Assembly (NCBI RefSeq): GCF_001039355.2
Contig: NW_019775606.1
Coordinates: 185,562 to 249,561, forward strand
DNA: 64,000 nucleotides
Direction: 5' to 3'
DNA from: Lingula anatina
Lineage: Eukaryota; Brachiopoda; Lingulata; Lingulida; Lingulidae
Every line of letters starts with the position of its first letter. Positions within the stretch are counted from its first letter, which is position 1. Shown in pieces: positions 46,865-58,627 of the stretch. The translations under genes and the position numbers were made by a program. The notes under the pieces are model-generated. The model saw only the letters and a list, made by a program, of their open reading frames with translations. It ran no database searches and had not been told where the DNA came from.

Positions 46865-48460
46865 TTTAAATCAAAATTATGACAGGTAATACGGAAAGGA
46901 TCCAGGTCAAATATCGCATATACAAAACTAAAAACGATTAGTGATGTGGCGGCTATGAAGGTCGTGTTGAATGCCTTGTTTCTAGACCAATGAAATACAA
47001 ACCCTGAGGTCAATTTCAAGATAAAATTAATAAAATAATAATAATTAATTAATTAATAAAAGCAGACTAAGCTTTTTGGGTTACATGTTGTTCAAAAATT
47101 GTCCTAAATTTTGAACTAAGAAACTTCATAATACAGTCTAGCTTGACAGGCGATTTACCAGTTGTAGTAAAGAACAGCCCAAAACACCAATTTATTATCA
47201 CTTTTAGTGAAACAGTCCCGTTATCCTTCTAACATGTTATACCACTCATGCACCCTAGGTAATTTTTTTCCGTTCCCGTTTTTAGAATGATGATTTTACA
47301 CAGATGGTATATGTTATCACAAATGCGCAAGCCAAGGAGTTTCTGGTATCTACAATACAGTTGAAATGATATGGCACAAATGTGGAAAAATGTATTGAAC
47401 CAAAGACGATGTAAAACGACTAACCACTATTCATGATCATGGAAGACTTGAGTAGCATATGTTTCCTTGCATTTGTAAGTGAATGAAATGCATAAGTCCA
47501 CATATACAGATGTTATACATGTACATTTTCCACTGTACAGGATACCATGTACTTTGTACAAAAATATTACCAAACTAGTAGAAAAAAGTTGCCTCTGTAT
47601 AAGTATAACCATATGCACAACATACTCAATAAAATGCACTACGGGGACATAAATTTAGGTAATCTTCATAGAGCATAGGTGTAACAAAAATATTCCTCCA
47701 TCCACGAAAAAAAATTAGATGAAAAAAACCCACCAATATACGTGCATTATCAACATAAGGTATCACACGCGTACCCAGAGATTCAGCTCCGTTGCCTGTC
47801 ATTTTCTTTATTTTCGAATCTGCATCTTCTCACGCTCATCCAATGTGGATATATCCAAATGAAGAAAGTAACTCACATTGGATGTAAAGCTCGGGGTACA
47901 CACGTTGCGCTCCTTAAGATTTATGCCAAGTGAATATTAGAAAATGTGAAAAAAGCCATAAAACTAACCTACTTTAAAAACAATAAAATCGTTTTAAAAA
48001 CGCAACAAAAACGCAAAAAGCACACTTTTCACACCCTAAAACTGCTCTTACTACGTAAGATTTTCTAATTCATATTTTTGTAACGTCACTTGTGAACAGT
48101 ATGACGTCACCATTTTTAAATGACTGTTTGCTTCACAAAGTGAAAAATGAAATGGGCGAGTTCAATAAATCATGCCTTATATTATATTCTTGTCCTGGGC
48201 TCTCCACCGTGATACCGGAGCTATAACTAAAATAATTAGCAGACGATCAAACAACATTTTCGAAATTACAAGGTGCGATTGTGGTCGTCAACTGACGTCA
48301 GTTAGTTTATTTCCTTTTCCACTTAGTCCGGTCCTGAAATAAGCCGATCCCGACATGAAACTCCATGCAGACGCTCTGGAATTGACGCGTCGAACTTTCC
48401 TGGAATAACTCCGATTGTCTAAGATCTGCTTGTCGTACGTATCCCTTGCGTCCACCCTCT
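46865..48460. other. Intergenic DNA between PIN4 and the protease
   Basis: No gene recognised. It includes a short TTAA repeat (about 47040-47060). Part of 47.6-48.46 kb may be 3' UTR of the minus-strand protease. Confidence 0.4.
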
Positions 48461-49841
48461 TCAGTCAGTCGTTTTAGGATTTAAACAGCTACAGCAGCCA
48501 GCGGAAGGTTTCTTTGGAGGTGACGGATTCCCGCTGGGATTACCACCGGGATTTCTAGAAGATGGGGTGTCCGGTGACGATGCAGGACTTCCCGTGTCGC
48601 CCGTGGTCGCGGCGGTGTCGTCCGCGGGCGACCACCACCACAGCTTTATTTCATTCGCCATAGCGCGTGTGATCCTGCACGCGGAGTTCTCTCTGTTGCC
48701 GCCGTACGCGTGAATACCGACCACTTTCCAGTTATATACATTCCAAGTCCATACCGGGCTACCGCTGTTCCCTGCGGTTGTGTCTGTGGTATAACCGAAC
48801 ATACGGGAAGACACGCCCTCCACCATCCCGCCACCAATCCACATCGTCGAGTCAGGTTTGTCGCCTGGGAAACCACACACGTGCACAACGCGGCGACGGA
48901 ATTCGGAATCCGAAAGAAATTCGGAGCCGAAGCCGTAACCGACATCCGACGGAATGGTAGCCCTTATACTGGAATCTTTGACGAAAATGGCGCCATAATC
49001 ATCGTCGGGCAGCTCCTTCTCCACATAAGCTTGGCTTACGCGGAAGCTATCCTTTGAAACAGTGAACTGTCCGAAGGGAGCGCTTTCCCCGTCTCGTGCT
49101 GGTATCACAGTGACGCTTTTCATGTACCCGCCGTGTTTTCGAGAATAAAGATTGTGTCCGCATGTGAGAATCACGAACCTATACCCTGGACCTAAAATGT
49201 TACTGAAAAATCCAGTCCCTCGGAAATATTTTCCGTTGGCGGTTTGAATATGTAAGTAGCACACCCAGCGGTATGGAGGTGATTTTGTAGGGCTAACTCT
49301 AAGGCGGTCATCGACTCCAATGACGTTCTCGGGAACCGGAGATGTCGGCGTGCTTGTTGAACTCGTAGAGCTCGTGGTGCGTGTTTTTTTCGTGCTGTCG
49401 ATAGGTTTTAGGTTATTCACTTTCACCGTTTTGCTTCCGCCGAAATCAACTGTGACGTCATCTGTGACGTCAGCTGGCGGAGCGGGTCGAATGGTATTTG
49501 GATCTGGAAATATGACATAATTTTCATTCATTTTCAATCATTGTGCCTTAATTTGAAATAAGCTCTGACAAAATGTTTAGGAGAGAGAGAGAGAGAGAGA
49601 GAGAAATGCCAAAAGAAATACTACAAGCACATGTCCTATTAAAACGACCGTTCGTTTCTTCAAGCACATGTCCTATTAAAACGACCGTTCGTTTCTTCAT
49701 GCAATTAACAGTGACAGCGTGGAATGGTGAAATGGACCCCCCCCCCCCCCCATTCTGCTATTTCCAACACATACCGTCATCCCGGTGAACCCAAGGGGTG
49801 TTCTCCGTCTCCTTTACATCCACTCGTATGTCTGACTCGGA
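48461..49841 (-). CDS. V8-like (S1B-type) serine protease A, 5' end not found
   Basis: Two coding exons on the minus strand are visible: 49841-49775 (67 nt, phase 0 in) and 49503-48461. They join at GT-AG to give at least 369 residues. The first visible exon has no start codon, so one or more 5' exons, presumably with a signal peptide, lie further upstream. After a Ser/Thr-rich linker (TSSTSSTSTPTSP) comes a trypsin-fold domain with the triad motifs VILTCGHN (His, about 49157), DDDYGAIF (Asp, about 49005) and AGNSGSPVW (Ser, about 48768). This pattern is that of V8-like Glu-specific endopeptidases rather than digestive trypsins. The tail has GCCSCLN near the end. It is probably secreted or extracellular; specificity is not provable here. 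The catalytic domain is in one exon, unlike paralogue B at 62.4 kb. Confidence 0.82.
49625..49698 (+). repeat. Perfect 37-bp tandem duplication in the protease A intron
   Basis: Two identical adjacent 37-bp units (49625-49661 and 49662-49698), containing CCTATTAAAACGACCGTTCG. Confidence 0.9.
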
Positions 49842-50565
49842 CTAAAAATTAAGAGTACATAATATTACTTGACAATGAGGGTTGGCATTTTGTCATTTTG
49901 TATTTGCACTGTTAACAGCATTTTCATTTTTTTTATATAAACAGTATATGTGTCACAGTGTGCTCAGCGTCTCGTTATTCAATTCGTGTTTACAATGTGC
50001 TGATAAAAAAGCTGCAAAACAAATAAACTGAAACAAATATACTCCACTTTATTGTTATATGGTCAACACTTGAGATAACAGATCCTACATTGTGAAAAAG
50101 CTTTTTGTCGAGTAGAAATGGAAGAAAAGAAAATGAAAAGTAAAGAGAAACGTCGTGCTCCTACAGGGAAAACAGATTTAGTTTCTTTAGCAATGATTTA
50201 CTTTTTTTACCATAAATCCTTTATGTCAACATAACACTGTGTGCAATGTTGGCAGGACATAACTCGAGCACAATTGCTGTACACAGTGAAAAATTATTTA
50301 GCTGAAATATTGTCTATTTATTATATAAGGCAAAATCCTTATATTGAGAGTTAAATCTTCCTATGCCTTAAAAGACTTAATCATACATGCATGTATCATA
50401 GAACCGTAGCGACTATGAACTGAAAAATAGGCCTACGACAACTCCTACACGAGTCTTATCCCATAAACATGGGCAAGGCCCTCTGTTAATTCTTCTTTGA
50501 TGTGACTCACACCCTTTTTAGAGAAAAGGGACAAGCGTTTATCATGTTATCATCTTTCTTCGGAG

Positions 50566-50568
<3 letters not shown>

Positions 50569-50632
<64 letters not shown>
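50569..50632 (+). repeat. Compound (GT)n(GA)n microsatellite
   Basis: About 15 GT units followed by about 17 GA units. Confidence 0.9.
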
Positions 50633-50635
<3 letters not shown>

Positions 50636-50844
50636 GAGAGAGAGAGGTCGTCAACAAGCATTTCAGGGACCCTGAATACTGACAAGAATTCTACTCTAGG
50701 CGTGACACATTTTAAGCATTGCAATAAGGAGGCGGCTAGGGTACACTGGGGAAGAGAAGAGTTACCCTGAAGACCTCGTGATGCAGGCTGGCCTATGTAG
50801 GCGGGATGACATGTCGGAGCGACTTTAAACGGCGACAGGTCATG

Positions 50845-51011
50845 CAGGCCCGTAGCCAGGGGGGGTTCGGGGGTTCGAAAGAATCCCCCTTTTTGCAGGG
50901 AAAAGGTCCCCTCTGGGTGAAATTTAATTAAGGTACATGAAAGTTTCATGGTAAAAGGTCCACTTTTTCAGAAAAAGAACCCCCCTTTTGAAATTTCTGG
51001 CTACGGGCCTG
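50845..51011. mobile_element. MITE with CAGGCCCGTAGCCAG termini
   Basis: It begins CAGGCCCGTAGCCAG and ends with the exact reverse complement, CTGGCTACGGGCCTG. It is flanked by the direct repeat TCATG (50840-50844 and 51012-51016). 167 bp, with further inner inverted arms rich in C or G runs. The perfect ends and target repeat suggest a recent insertion. Confidence 0.9.
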
Positions 51012-52440
51012 TCATGTGAATGATGGTCAAACAAGTTTTCAATGTTAATCTGCAGATAGCGGTAATGATCATATATCAGTTTGAAGTATATTCTAAAAGT
51101 AGTTTCTATGCAATAACATAGATACTATCTGTAACCTAAAGTATAGAAACTAACTAACAGAATTTAAGAAAGACGTTATGCTTAAAAATCTTTTCAATAT
51201 AATTTGTTAAAATACAGGCCAACTTTTCTCTATAACTTGCAACAAATTCCAAGAAGGTCGGTTCCCCAGCAGAAATCCCCCTCCCCTGTAAAAATCTAAG
51301 GCTGAAAATAGACAATTCCAAATATAAATTAAGCCCGTTCATTTAGAAAAGGTCTTTGTCCTCTTTTTGTTTCCCTTTTTTCTTTACATTCGTAATTAGA
51401 ACAGAATACATAAAATTCAGAACAAAGCTGTTATTTTATTTAAGTACATGCCTTATATTTCAAGAAATATGCTAGGCGAAGTGCGTCTCATAACTCGCTT
51501 TAAGCTTTTTGAAGTGATCCCTGACTGTCGTTCTATGCATACAATAAGAACTGAAACGAGACTAGGGTTTGGATAAAAGGCCATGATATATATCAGATTT
51601 TTATGCTAAATGTAGTCAAAATATACAAGGAATGTGGTTAGTATAATATATCATTATAATGCAGTGTGTGGTTGTACCTGCTCAAACGGCACTGAGCGTC
51701 TATTAAAGAGTAACATGCGATGCTCGTTCTTAAGCTTTAGGTACTCTCCGCCCACAGGTGGGTTGAGTTGACACGATTACAATTGTCACATTTACATCAA
51801 GGAGTGGTGACAGAAAAAAATCCTCGAGCCACGTTCAAACTGGTTTGTGACCCCATACAATTTTTCCAGGGGCGTATGATTATCTACAGAAAAATGGCGC
51901 TCATGACAAGCACGTCCTACATATACAATTGCACCCGGTGTAAAGATATGGCACTATTTTTTTCTCTTTTGTTAGATAACACTATATAGAATGATATCCC
52001 CTTCCCTCTGCCAGGGCTACAGATTGATTTTTCACTAGATATTCAAGATATGTCTCTGGTTAAATTCACGGTTATTTTCTGTACTGCGATCGCGAAAATG
52101 TCCACAAAATAATAACTGCGGCCCTGGTGTAGGGTACCCCCTCCCCCCTTTCAGGAGACGCCCATGGCCAGGACCAATGCCCCTCCGGGCAAACCGTAGA
52201 TACACCTATAACTATTTTGGGTCTATGGGTCAGTATACAATGTACAAGCAGATTAACGGAATTAAACTGACCACTGGTTTTAAAACATGAACCTGCAACC
52301 TGAAACGTGTCTTCCAGTTCACAGAGACCTCCCACTTGACCTCGGACTGTAAAACCTTGTTGACTGTATTCTGTTATCTTGCATTTTTTAAGCAATAACT
52401 CTGAAGTATAAAAGCCGTACAACTTTGTGACTCTCTCACT

Positions 52441-52447
52441 TTGTGTA

Positions 52448-52479
<32 letters not shown>

Positions 52480-52489
52480 TGTGTGTGGG
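52441..52489 (+). repeat. (TG)n microsatellite
   Basis: About 24 TG units with one interruption, followed by a G run. Confidence 0.9.
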
Positions 52490-53422
52490 GGGGGTGTCTT
52501 GGTATCGGGCGTGAAAGAAAAACTGAAAGGCATGTTTCATAATGATGATATGGTGCCGATACTTCAAGCGTAATATGCCTATTCAAGCAGTTTTGATACA
52601 ATATACGGTGTGAAAAAGATCTCTATTTTTTTCAGTGGCATTTTATTTGATGCATTCGTGGCTTAAAAATGTCTCACTGGTTTCTTTTTCAGCACAGTGT
52701 TATTCCTGATGACCTAACGTCTTTGTGTAGAAATTAAAATACACGACTTGGAGAGAGAGAGGGGAGGGAGGGAGACAATTGATACTTGTAGGATAATAAT
52801 AATTTTACTACAAAACATCTCTCCAAAAAGTCAGAGAGGAAGATACAGGTACTACATGTACATATTGTCACTTATCCAGTTCAATCAGATTCAGGTACAG
52901 GTATGTCCAGTATGATGTGATAGGCAGAGAATCGTGTTATTTCCACAGAATATAAAAACGAAACAGACGACATAAGACACTGTCATCAAAGTCAAAAAGT
53001 GTATGACACATAAATCTAGCACCAGTACTTGTGTACCTCCAACATGCACCATCATCCATCAAGAGTGAAAACCAAGAACAGGTAAACTACTGGCTTTACG
53101 CAGTCTAACTCGTCACCTTTAACTTCCGCGTCGTTAGAGCGCTTAAAATATATATATCAGCGCTCCTACATGCATCGCGACACGAATCCACTCAAGATTA
53201 TAGGCGACACAGGACATTGCATTTAAAACGCTCGTAGCATGATGTTGGACGGTGTTCCGGTTACCTGTAGTTCATGGGGTCAGTCACGGTGTGTGTGTGT
53301 GTATTAAAATCGACTTCTCTGCCTAGCGTAAAACGCTACGCTTATTTTGAATTTTTCATACGGTGGCGTTGCGATCCCGATTTCAATATAAAATGCTCTG
53401 TAGATTTGTAGCATGCGAGTTG

Positions 53423-53424
<2 letters not shown>

Positions 53425-53455
<31 letters not shown>
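53425..53455 (+). repeat. (GA)n microsatellite
   Basis: About 15 GA units. Confidence 0.85.
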
Positions 53456-53456
<1 letters not shown>

Positions 53457-54235
53457 CGAAGGCAGGGGGGAGGGAGGGGCCTAATTGTAATTCTGATGCA
53501 GTTGTGACTGAAACATATATCCTTAATCCCGCTGTTAATAAGACTTATGTATAAGGCCATCATCATTTACCTGTCTGTGAGTTTAAGTCAAGTTGTAGTT
53601 TTATGCGTAACCTCTCTTAGGTACGTTACTTTAGGTGTCAGCGCACCTGATTTACCTGGGTTTAGACTTTCACAAACACGGCCATATCAGCGTACCTTAC
53701 TACGACCCACCTGTGTGCCGCCTACATGCTTATACAGTGTACCTGTGGAATGTTCAATTTACCTGACATTAAAAACATACTCACAGCCTCTTCCGTCATA
53801 ACTGCAGGGGTCGGGTGTCCTTGGCTAATTCAAATCACCGGTGTCTGACTTCTAGAGTGTGTGTGTTATAATTTGTTAGTCACAATCATCATAGGCGTAG
53901 GGACGGTTAGGGGGGTTCCGTGGCGCAACGGTGACACCTCTCAAAGCGCGCGACGACTGCACCAAACGCGGTCACGGTTGTTACTAGCCTTGACAGTGTA
54001 TTAAGCGGAAGTTCAGTGTATAATAGAATAAGGGCGCATGCTCGTGTTGTTGACGCTTGACTGGATCTAAGGGTTTTATTTACATGCTGTAGACTATGGA
54101 CGATTGGGGCATGTTTATTTAGCCTTGTTTAAGCGTCTCGCCTCTGAAGTACATAAACCGTGTAATAGAGAGAGCATTAATTTCTCTCTTCTAAATCATT
54201 GGCGCTTTCAACCTTTTCTGCGGGTCGGGGTCGAG

Positions 54236-54240
<5 letters not shown>

Positions 54241-54283
<43 letters not shown>
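54241..54283 (+). repeat. (TA)n microsatellite
   Basis: About 21 TA units. Confidence 0.9.
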
Positions 54284-54285
<2 letters not shown>

Positions 54286-55605
54286 ACCATGTCGCCTTCT
54301 TAGGCTGATATAGTATAGAAATGCTCATAACCGTTTTATTCTTAATGTGATTGCAATTCAAGATTAAATTGCTGTTGTTGCTGGTAAAAGTCGTATCTGT
54401 AGCTTTCTGTTGGTTAATTATTTTAACAGAATATAAATACCTTAGAAATCACCAGGGGCATACATGTTATGAAATAATGAAGAAGAACAAAGAAAGGCGG
54501 GTTTTACACGAGAAGAACGAATGCGAAAAAGAACAATTAAAATGGTACGATATCTTCCACAAAGACCATTGGTCTTTCAGAACTGCCTCCCGTAACCAAC
54601 TGATGAAAGGGCAACGCTATGGGATTTTACCGCCAACACTGATTTTTTCCAGGGAAATAAACATTTTTTCGTACTCAAGAATTGTGTATCTATCCCCCTC
54701 TGCACTTGGATTCGACCTTTAATTAAATTTATAAAAGTTGATTTAGTTTAAAATGACTGGCAAGTCATTAAAATAAGCAACATCTTCCTATATGCTCCTA
54801 TGTGAATATCAACAACAAGTACGCACCAGGAAAAATATTTTAAGGGGTTAAATCTTTTTAAAGCTGTAGAGAAGTTGCTGACAATACTACAAATCTGGTA
54901 GAACATACGATTTTCCGCAGAGCTGTAATCTTATCAGCTACAAAACAGACTGGTATGCCTGTGTCCCAGATTGAAGTGCTGTGTTAGTGTCATTTTCGGC
55001 TAAGAATGCAAAAGTTTAAAATACACATCAATGTTTGGAAACATAAAATTTTTTGTTATGATAAGAAAAATCCATCCCCTTTCACCTGATAGCACCACCA
55101 TTGCAATCCAACGCATAGAAATATTTTCGCAGACTTTCAAAGATGATCGCCCAATGCTGTTACCCAGTACCATGGGTGTCATGTGGGGACGCTAAATGTC
55201 TTAACAAGGCCAAACAAAACTGATAAATTTGTTGACGAAAATAAACCTATAATTATATAATGAGATAATTACTGTTGCATCAAAAATTAAAGTCTGGGAG
55301 AATTTGCTAATTCTAGCTGATGACGTAACAGCTGCATTTTTCGGGGTGAAAATGAAAATCACACATTAAATTGGATAGGAATTACTTGAATGCCACGTTA
55401 ACGCCAATTTAATCACAGCAGTGAGCATCAAATTGTGATGCAATGAAAATTTCTTGAAAGATTTAGTAACGAGTTTATATGTTAAGAAAACTAATAAAAC
55501 ATCGTGATTAGGGTCCTAAATCCCCTAAGCAAAAAATATCTTAAACCAGACGTTGGCATCGTCGACCATGCCAATTTTTAATGATAAAATCTAGGATTGT
55601 GTTTA

Positions 55606-55711
55606 GATAAAGAAATCCCACTAGCTGGATCGATCCAACTCTGCTGGGGGTTCTCACTAAAGTGCATTCAGTGTAATCAGCTTAATTGTCTGGTTCTATC
55701 TGAACGCTCCC
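55606..55711. mobile_element. Short TTA-type MITE
   Basis: 106 bp flanked by TTA (55603-55605 and 55712-55714). CTAGCTGGATCGATCCAACT and TCTGAACGCTCCC relate it to 40064-40258 and 44575-44786. Confidence 0.55.
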
Positions 55712-56422
55712 TTACTTAAGCCTAGATAATACATGTATTTGCCGTGCGGTGTTAGAATGGCGCTCGTGCACTTTCCGTAAGTCCATTTCGTGCGGCGTCT
55801 ATGCGGAGGAACATAGGCGGTGTATTTCCACCACGGGGATATTTTAATCTGTTACTCTCTTATTAGCTCTGACGGATTTTCTCATACAGTATTCCTCTGT
55901 TCGTTGCCATTTTAGAAATAGTTGGTCTCCTTCCCCTTTTTTTAGGCCTCATAAACGATAATTGCCTTTTATAACACGAGCCTTAAAGTCGGAAGCACAA
56001 ATGCACAATTTATCGACTTCAGTCATGAATTAACTACACCAATATAGAATTACTTGTCACCGACACCAAAGACGTTTCGATCTTTTAGGAAGACGGACTG
56101 AAAGTGCGGCAACTGCACTGAAACTGAAAGGGCTCCGCACGATCACTTTTCAACTGACAAACCGATTTCCCCTTCATGACCAAAAAGTCATGTTGGAAAA
56201 ATTGCATGGCAAACAGGCGTTACCTCAGCATACCCACCTTGCGATGTCACAAAAATTCGCGCGGCAAAACGTTTACGATTTCATCGTGCGGCGCAAATGT
56301 TATCTAGGCTCTAGTGCCTCTCCCTGTAAGGGAATTACCTGGTCACTGTTTGTAATGTTATTGCCTATAGTGACTTTGTCTGTAATGGCATTGCTTATTG
56401 CCTATGTCCGTAACAGAATTAC

Positions 56423-56565
56423 CCCCGTATCTCGAAAGCATCGCGTATTGCGAATAGCTATATCAAATAGAGGCTACAATGTTTTATATAGGACGAGTAT
56501 GGGCGAGTTATGGAATCGAGACGCTTGCGCGCGGTCGCAATGCGCGATGCTTTCGAGATACGGGG
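56423..56565. repeat. Foldback pair: about 31-bp inverted repeats
   Basis: The left arm (56423-56453) starts CCCCGTATCTCGAAAGCATC. The right arm (56535-56565) is its reverse complement with one mismatch. They enclose about 80 bp. Probably a very short MITE; I could not settle a target-site duplication. Confidence 0.7.
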
Positions 56566-56899
56566 CCCTGGTGACTCTGTCTGTAATATAACTGTCTGGT
56601 AGTTTTAATTTTTTCTTTTTAACGAGAAGTTTGGCGTGATTTAAATGTTCGCTAAAAGGAAACTACTGGTGTTCTTGACAATGAAATGTGACATTTGTAG
56701 ATGCACATAAAAACCATCGATAAATTAATAAATAAAAGCTGTCTATTAAAAGCATGTTAGGACCACCTGGTGATTAACGATCATCATAAATAATACTAGA
56801 ATTACAATATATATCGAATGCGCATTGCTGTAAAATAAGCACTTTGTATTTCGGAGGTGAGGAGTGTGAAAATATCAGCATACTATTGGTGCGCATGAA

Positions 56900-58342
56900 A
56901 TGGCAAGCCCTGTTAGACTGAAGTGTGTGTTTTTTAACATCTTGCTTGTCATTACTTGCTGGACCGCTGTCAACGTCCTCATTGTAAACTATGGTCTGTC
57001 CATGAAAGGCGTAGATGACACATACAAGGAGAATTCTCCATCTGATAGATTAAATAATCTGGAATTAAGCATCGTCCGCCGTGAAGCCACCACAGATAAT
57101 AAGGGAAGGGAAGGAAGATACCTACCTGCCACCAACCAAGTCAATTTAAAAACACTAATTCTTATGGCAAATCAAAATAAAGTAGACCTCATGCAGCACC
57201 TACAGAAAAAGAATTCGAGTATTACGCTGGATCGGGATTCAAGTGTCATCAATGTGGCGAGAAAACAGATCGGATCTCTGACCCAAAACAAGGTACTTCA
57301 GGTTAGGGAAAAGTCTATTCTGTTTTGGAACGGTTATCAGAATTTTTGCAAAGAAAAGTTCGGGCCTCCATTTCGTTCGTGCCCCATAAATGCTTGTTCT
57401 TTGACTGTGGATCGAAGACAGTCAAAAGCCGCTGATGCCATCATATTTAACCTAGCTGCTCAAGCGTTTAAAAATGAATGTCAGGGAGTGGAACCGAAAT
57501 GTGAAATTCCAAATGTGAAACCCAGCCACCAGGTTTGGGTATTTTTCTCCATAGAGCCACCTTGTCAAACAAATGTATACGGCCATTTGAATAAAGAGGT
57601 GCTTCTTAATTCGTTTAACTGGACGTTTACTTACAGGATGGATTCAGATATATGGTCGCCTTATGGCATGATTATAAGACGTGACAAGCCTTTAAAACGA
57701 AACTTCTCCGAAAGTGTTAAATCTAAAACTAAGCTTGTCGCATGGGTTGTGAGTGATTGCGTCACTTGGAGCAGGAGAGAGGAGTACGTGGCAGAGCTGA
57801 TGAAGTATATCGATGTCGATATTCTAGGCGAATGTGGAAGACCGTGTATATCTTGTTGGAGTTACGTGAACGCTACCTACAAATTCTACCTGGCCTTTGA
57901 AAACAGTTTTGCAGTGGACTACCTGACCGAGAAATTTTTCAGAACGTGGCACTTGGATGTCGTCCTGGTAACGAGAAGCGGTGCCAACTATTCACGGTTT
58001 GGCATAAGACCAGAAATGCATATTGACACCTCAAATTTCTCATCCCCTAAAGAGCTGGCGAATTACCTTCTTTTATTAGATAAGAACGACTCCCTGTATC
58101 TTCCGTACTTAGAGTGGAAAAACACCCACGTGTCAACCAGACCATTGGAATCCCGCTACATGAATTGGTGCGGTTTATGTGAAAAGGTGCACGAAGAGCC
58201 AAAAACGTCAAAAGTTTACACCAAACGAGAGCTTCTTGATTGGCAGTATGGATATGGAGAGATCAAAGGCTGTTACCATGCAACAGACATAGTTGGCCCG
58301 GCGCAAAACTGCACCAAGATTAATAAAAGAACATGTGTTTAA
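56900..58342 (+). CDS. GT10 alpha-1,3-fucosyltransferase-like protein, single exon
   Basis: The 480-residue frame starts with a short cytosolic tail and a membrane anchor (about residues 9-32, CVFFNILLVITCWTAVNVLI), the layout of a type II Golgi enzyme. A stem of about 130 residues leads to a GT10 catalytic domain. Its motif FYLAFENS with DYLTEKFF (about residues 327-346) is the conserved donor-binding core of alpha-1,3/1,4-fucosyltransferases, and LVAWVVSDC precedes it as usual. Several N-glycosylation sequons and C-terminal cysteines (CGLCEK, about 430) also fit. It should transfer fucose from GDP-fucose to N-acetylglucosamine or glucose on glycans in the Golgi. The acceptor cannot be read from sequence. 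No intron is seen, which suggests an expanded family or a retroposed origin. Confidence 0.92.
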   Translation: MASPVRLKCVFFNILLVITCWTAVNVLIVNYGLSMKGVDDTYKENSPSDRLNNLELSIVRREATTDNKGREGRYLPATNQVNLKTLILMANQNKVDLMQHLQKKNSSITLDRDSSVINVARKQIGSLTQNKVLQVREKSILFWNGYQNFCKEKFGPPFRSCPINACSLTVDRRQSKAADAIIFNLAAQAFKNECQGVEPKCEIPNVKPSHQVWVFFSIEPPCQTNVYGHLNKEVLLNSFNWTFTYRMDSDIWSPYGMIIRRDKPLKRNFSESVKSKTKLVAWVVSDCVTWSRREEYVAELMKYIDVDILGECGRPCISCWSYVNATYKFYLAFENSFAVDYLTEKFFRTWHLDVVLVTRSGANYSRFGIRPEMHIDTSNFSSPKELANYLLLLDKNDSLYLPYLEWKNTHVSTRPLESRYMNWCGLCEKVHEEPKTSKVYTKRELLDWQYGYGEIKGCYHATDIVGPAQNCTKINKRTCV

Positions 58343-58591
58343 AACTGAAAAAATGAAAGTACAAACCTAGTTTTTTCTTTTTGGCCTGATCAATGATGTT
58401 TTTATAAATCATTCGGTTATCATTCCATCTATAACATCTACGTCTTCCAGATTTGGCTGTACAAGGTAAAAGTACCCTGGGTTTTACAGTTCCCTAAAAG
58501 GCAAACTATGTGTCCATCGGAAGGGGCAAAATCGTGTTGAAAATTCATTGGATATACAGTCTCGGGCATACTTTGAAATTCAGGTGAAAAG

Positions 58592-58623
<32 letters not shown>
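58592..58623 (+). repeat. (CA)n microsatellite
   Basis: About 16 CA units. Confidence 0.9.

Positions 58624-58627
<4 letters not shown>

Larger units (their letters stand above)
51017..56189. other. Long non-coding stretch upstream of protease A
   Basis: Missing 5' exons of protease A should lie in this direction, but I could not pick one out. The stretch carries microsatellites at 52441-52489, 53425-53455 and 54241-54283, and a MITE at 55606-55711. A TATA-like AAATATATAT lies at about 53147. Open frames over these repeats are not convincing genes. Confidence 0.4.

Noticed and set aside
50542-50949. 135-codon minus-strand open frame
   Set aside because: It reads through a GT/GA microsatellite and part of a MITE.
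53930-54010. tRNA-like stretch (GTGGCGCAACGGTGAC) that matches an A box
   Set aside because: No B box GGTTCGANNCC follows at the right distance and no acceptor stem can be paired.
56190-56591. 133-codon open frame before the fucosyltransferase
   Set aside because: It runs through the foldback pair at 56423-56565, has no family resemblance and no supporting splice or promoter signals.
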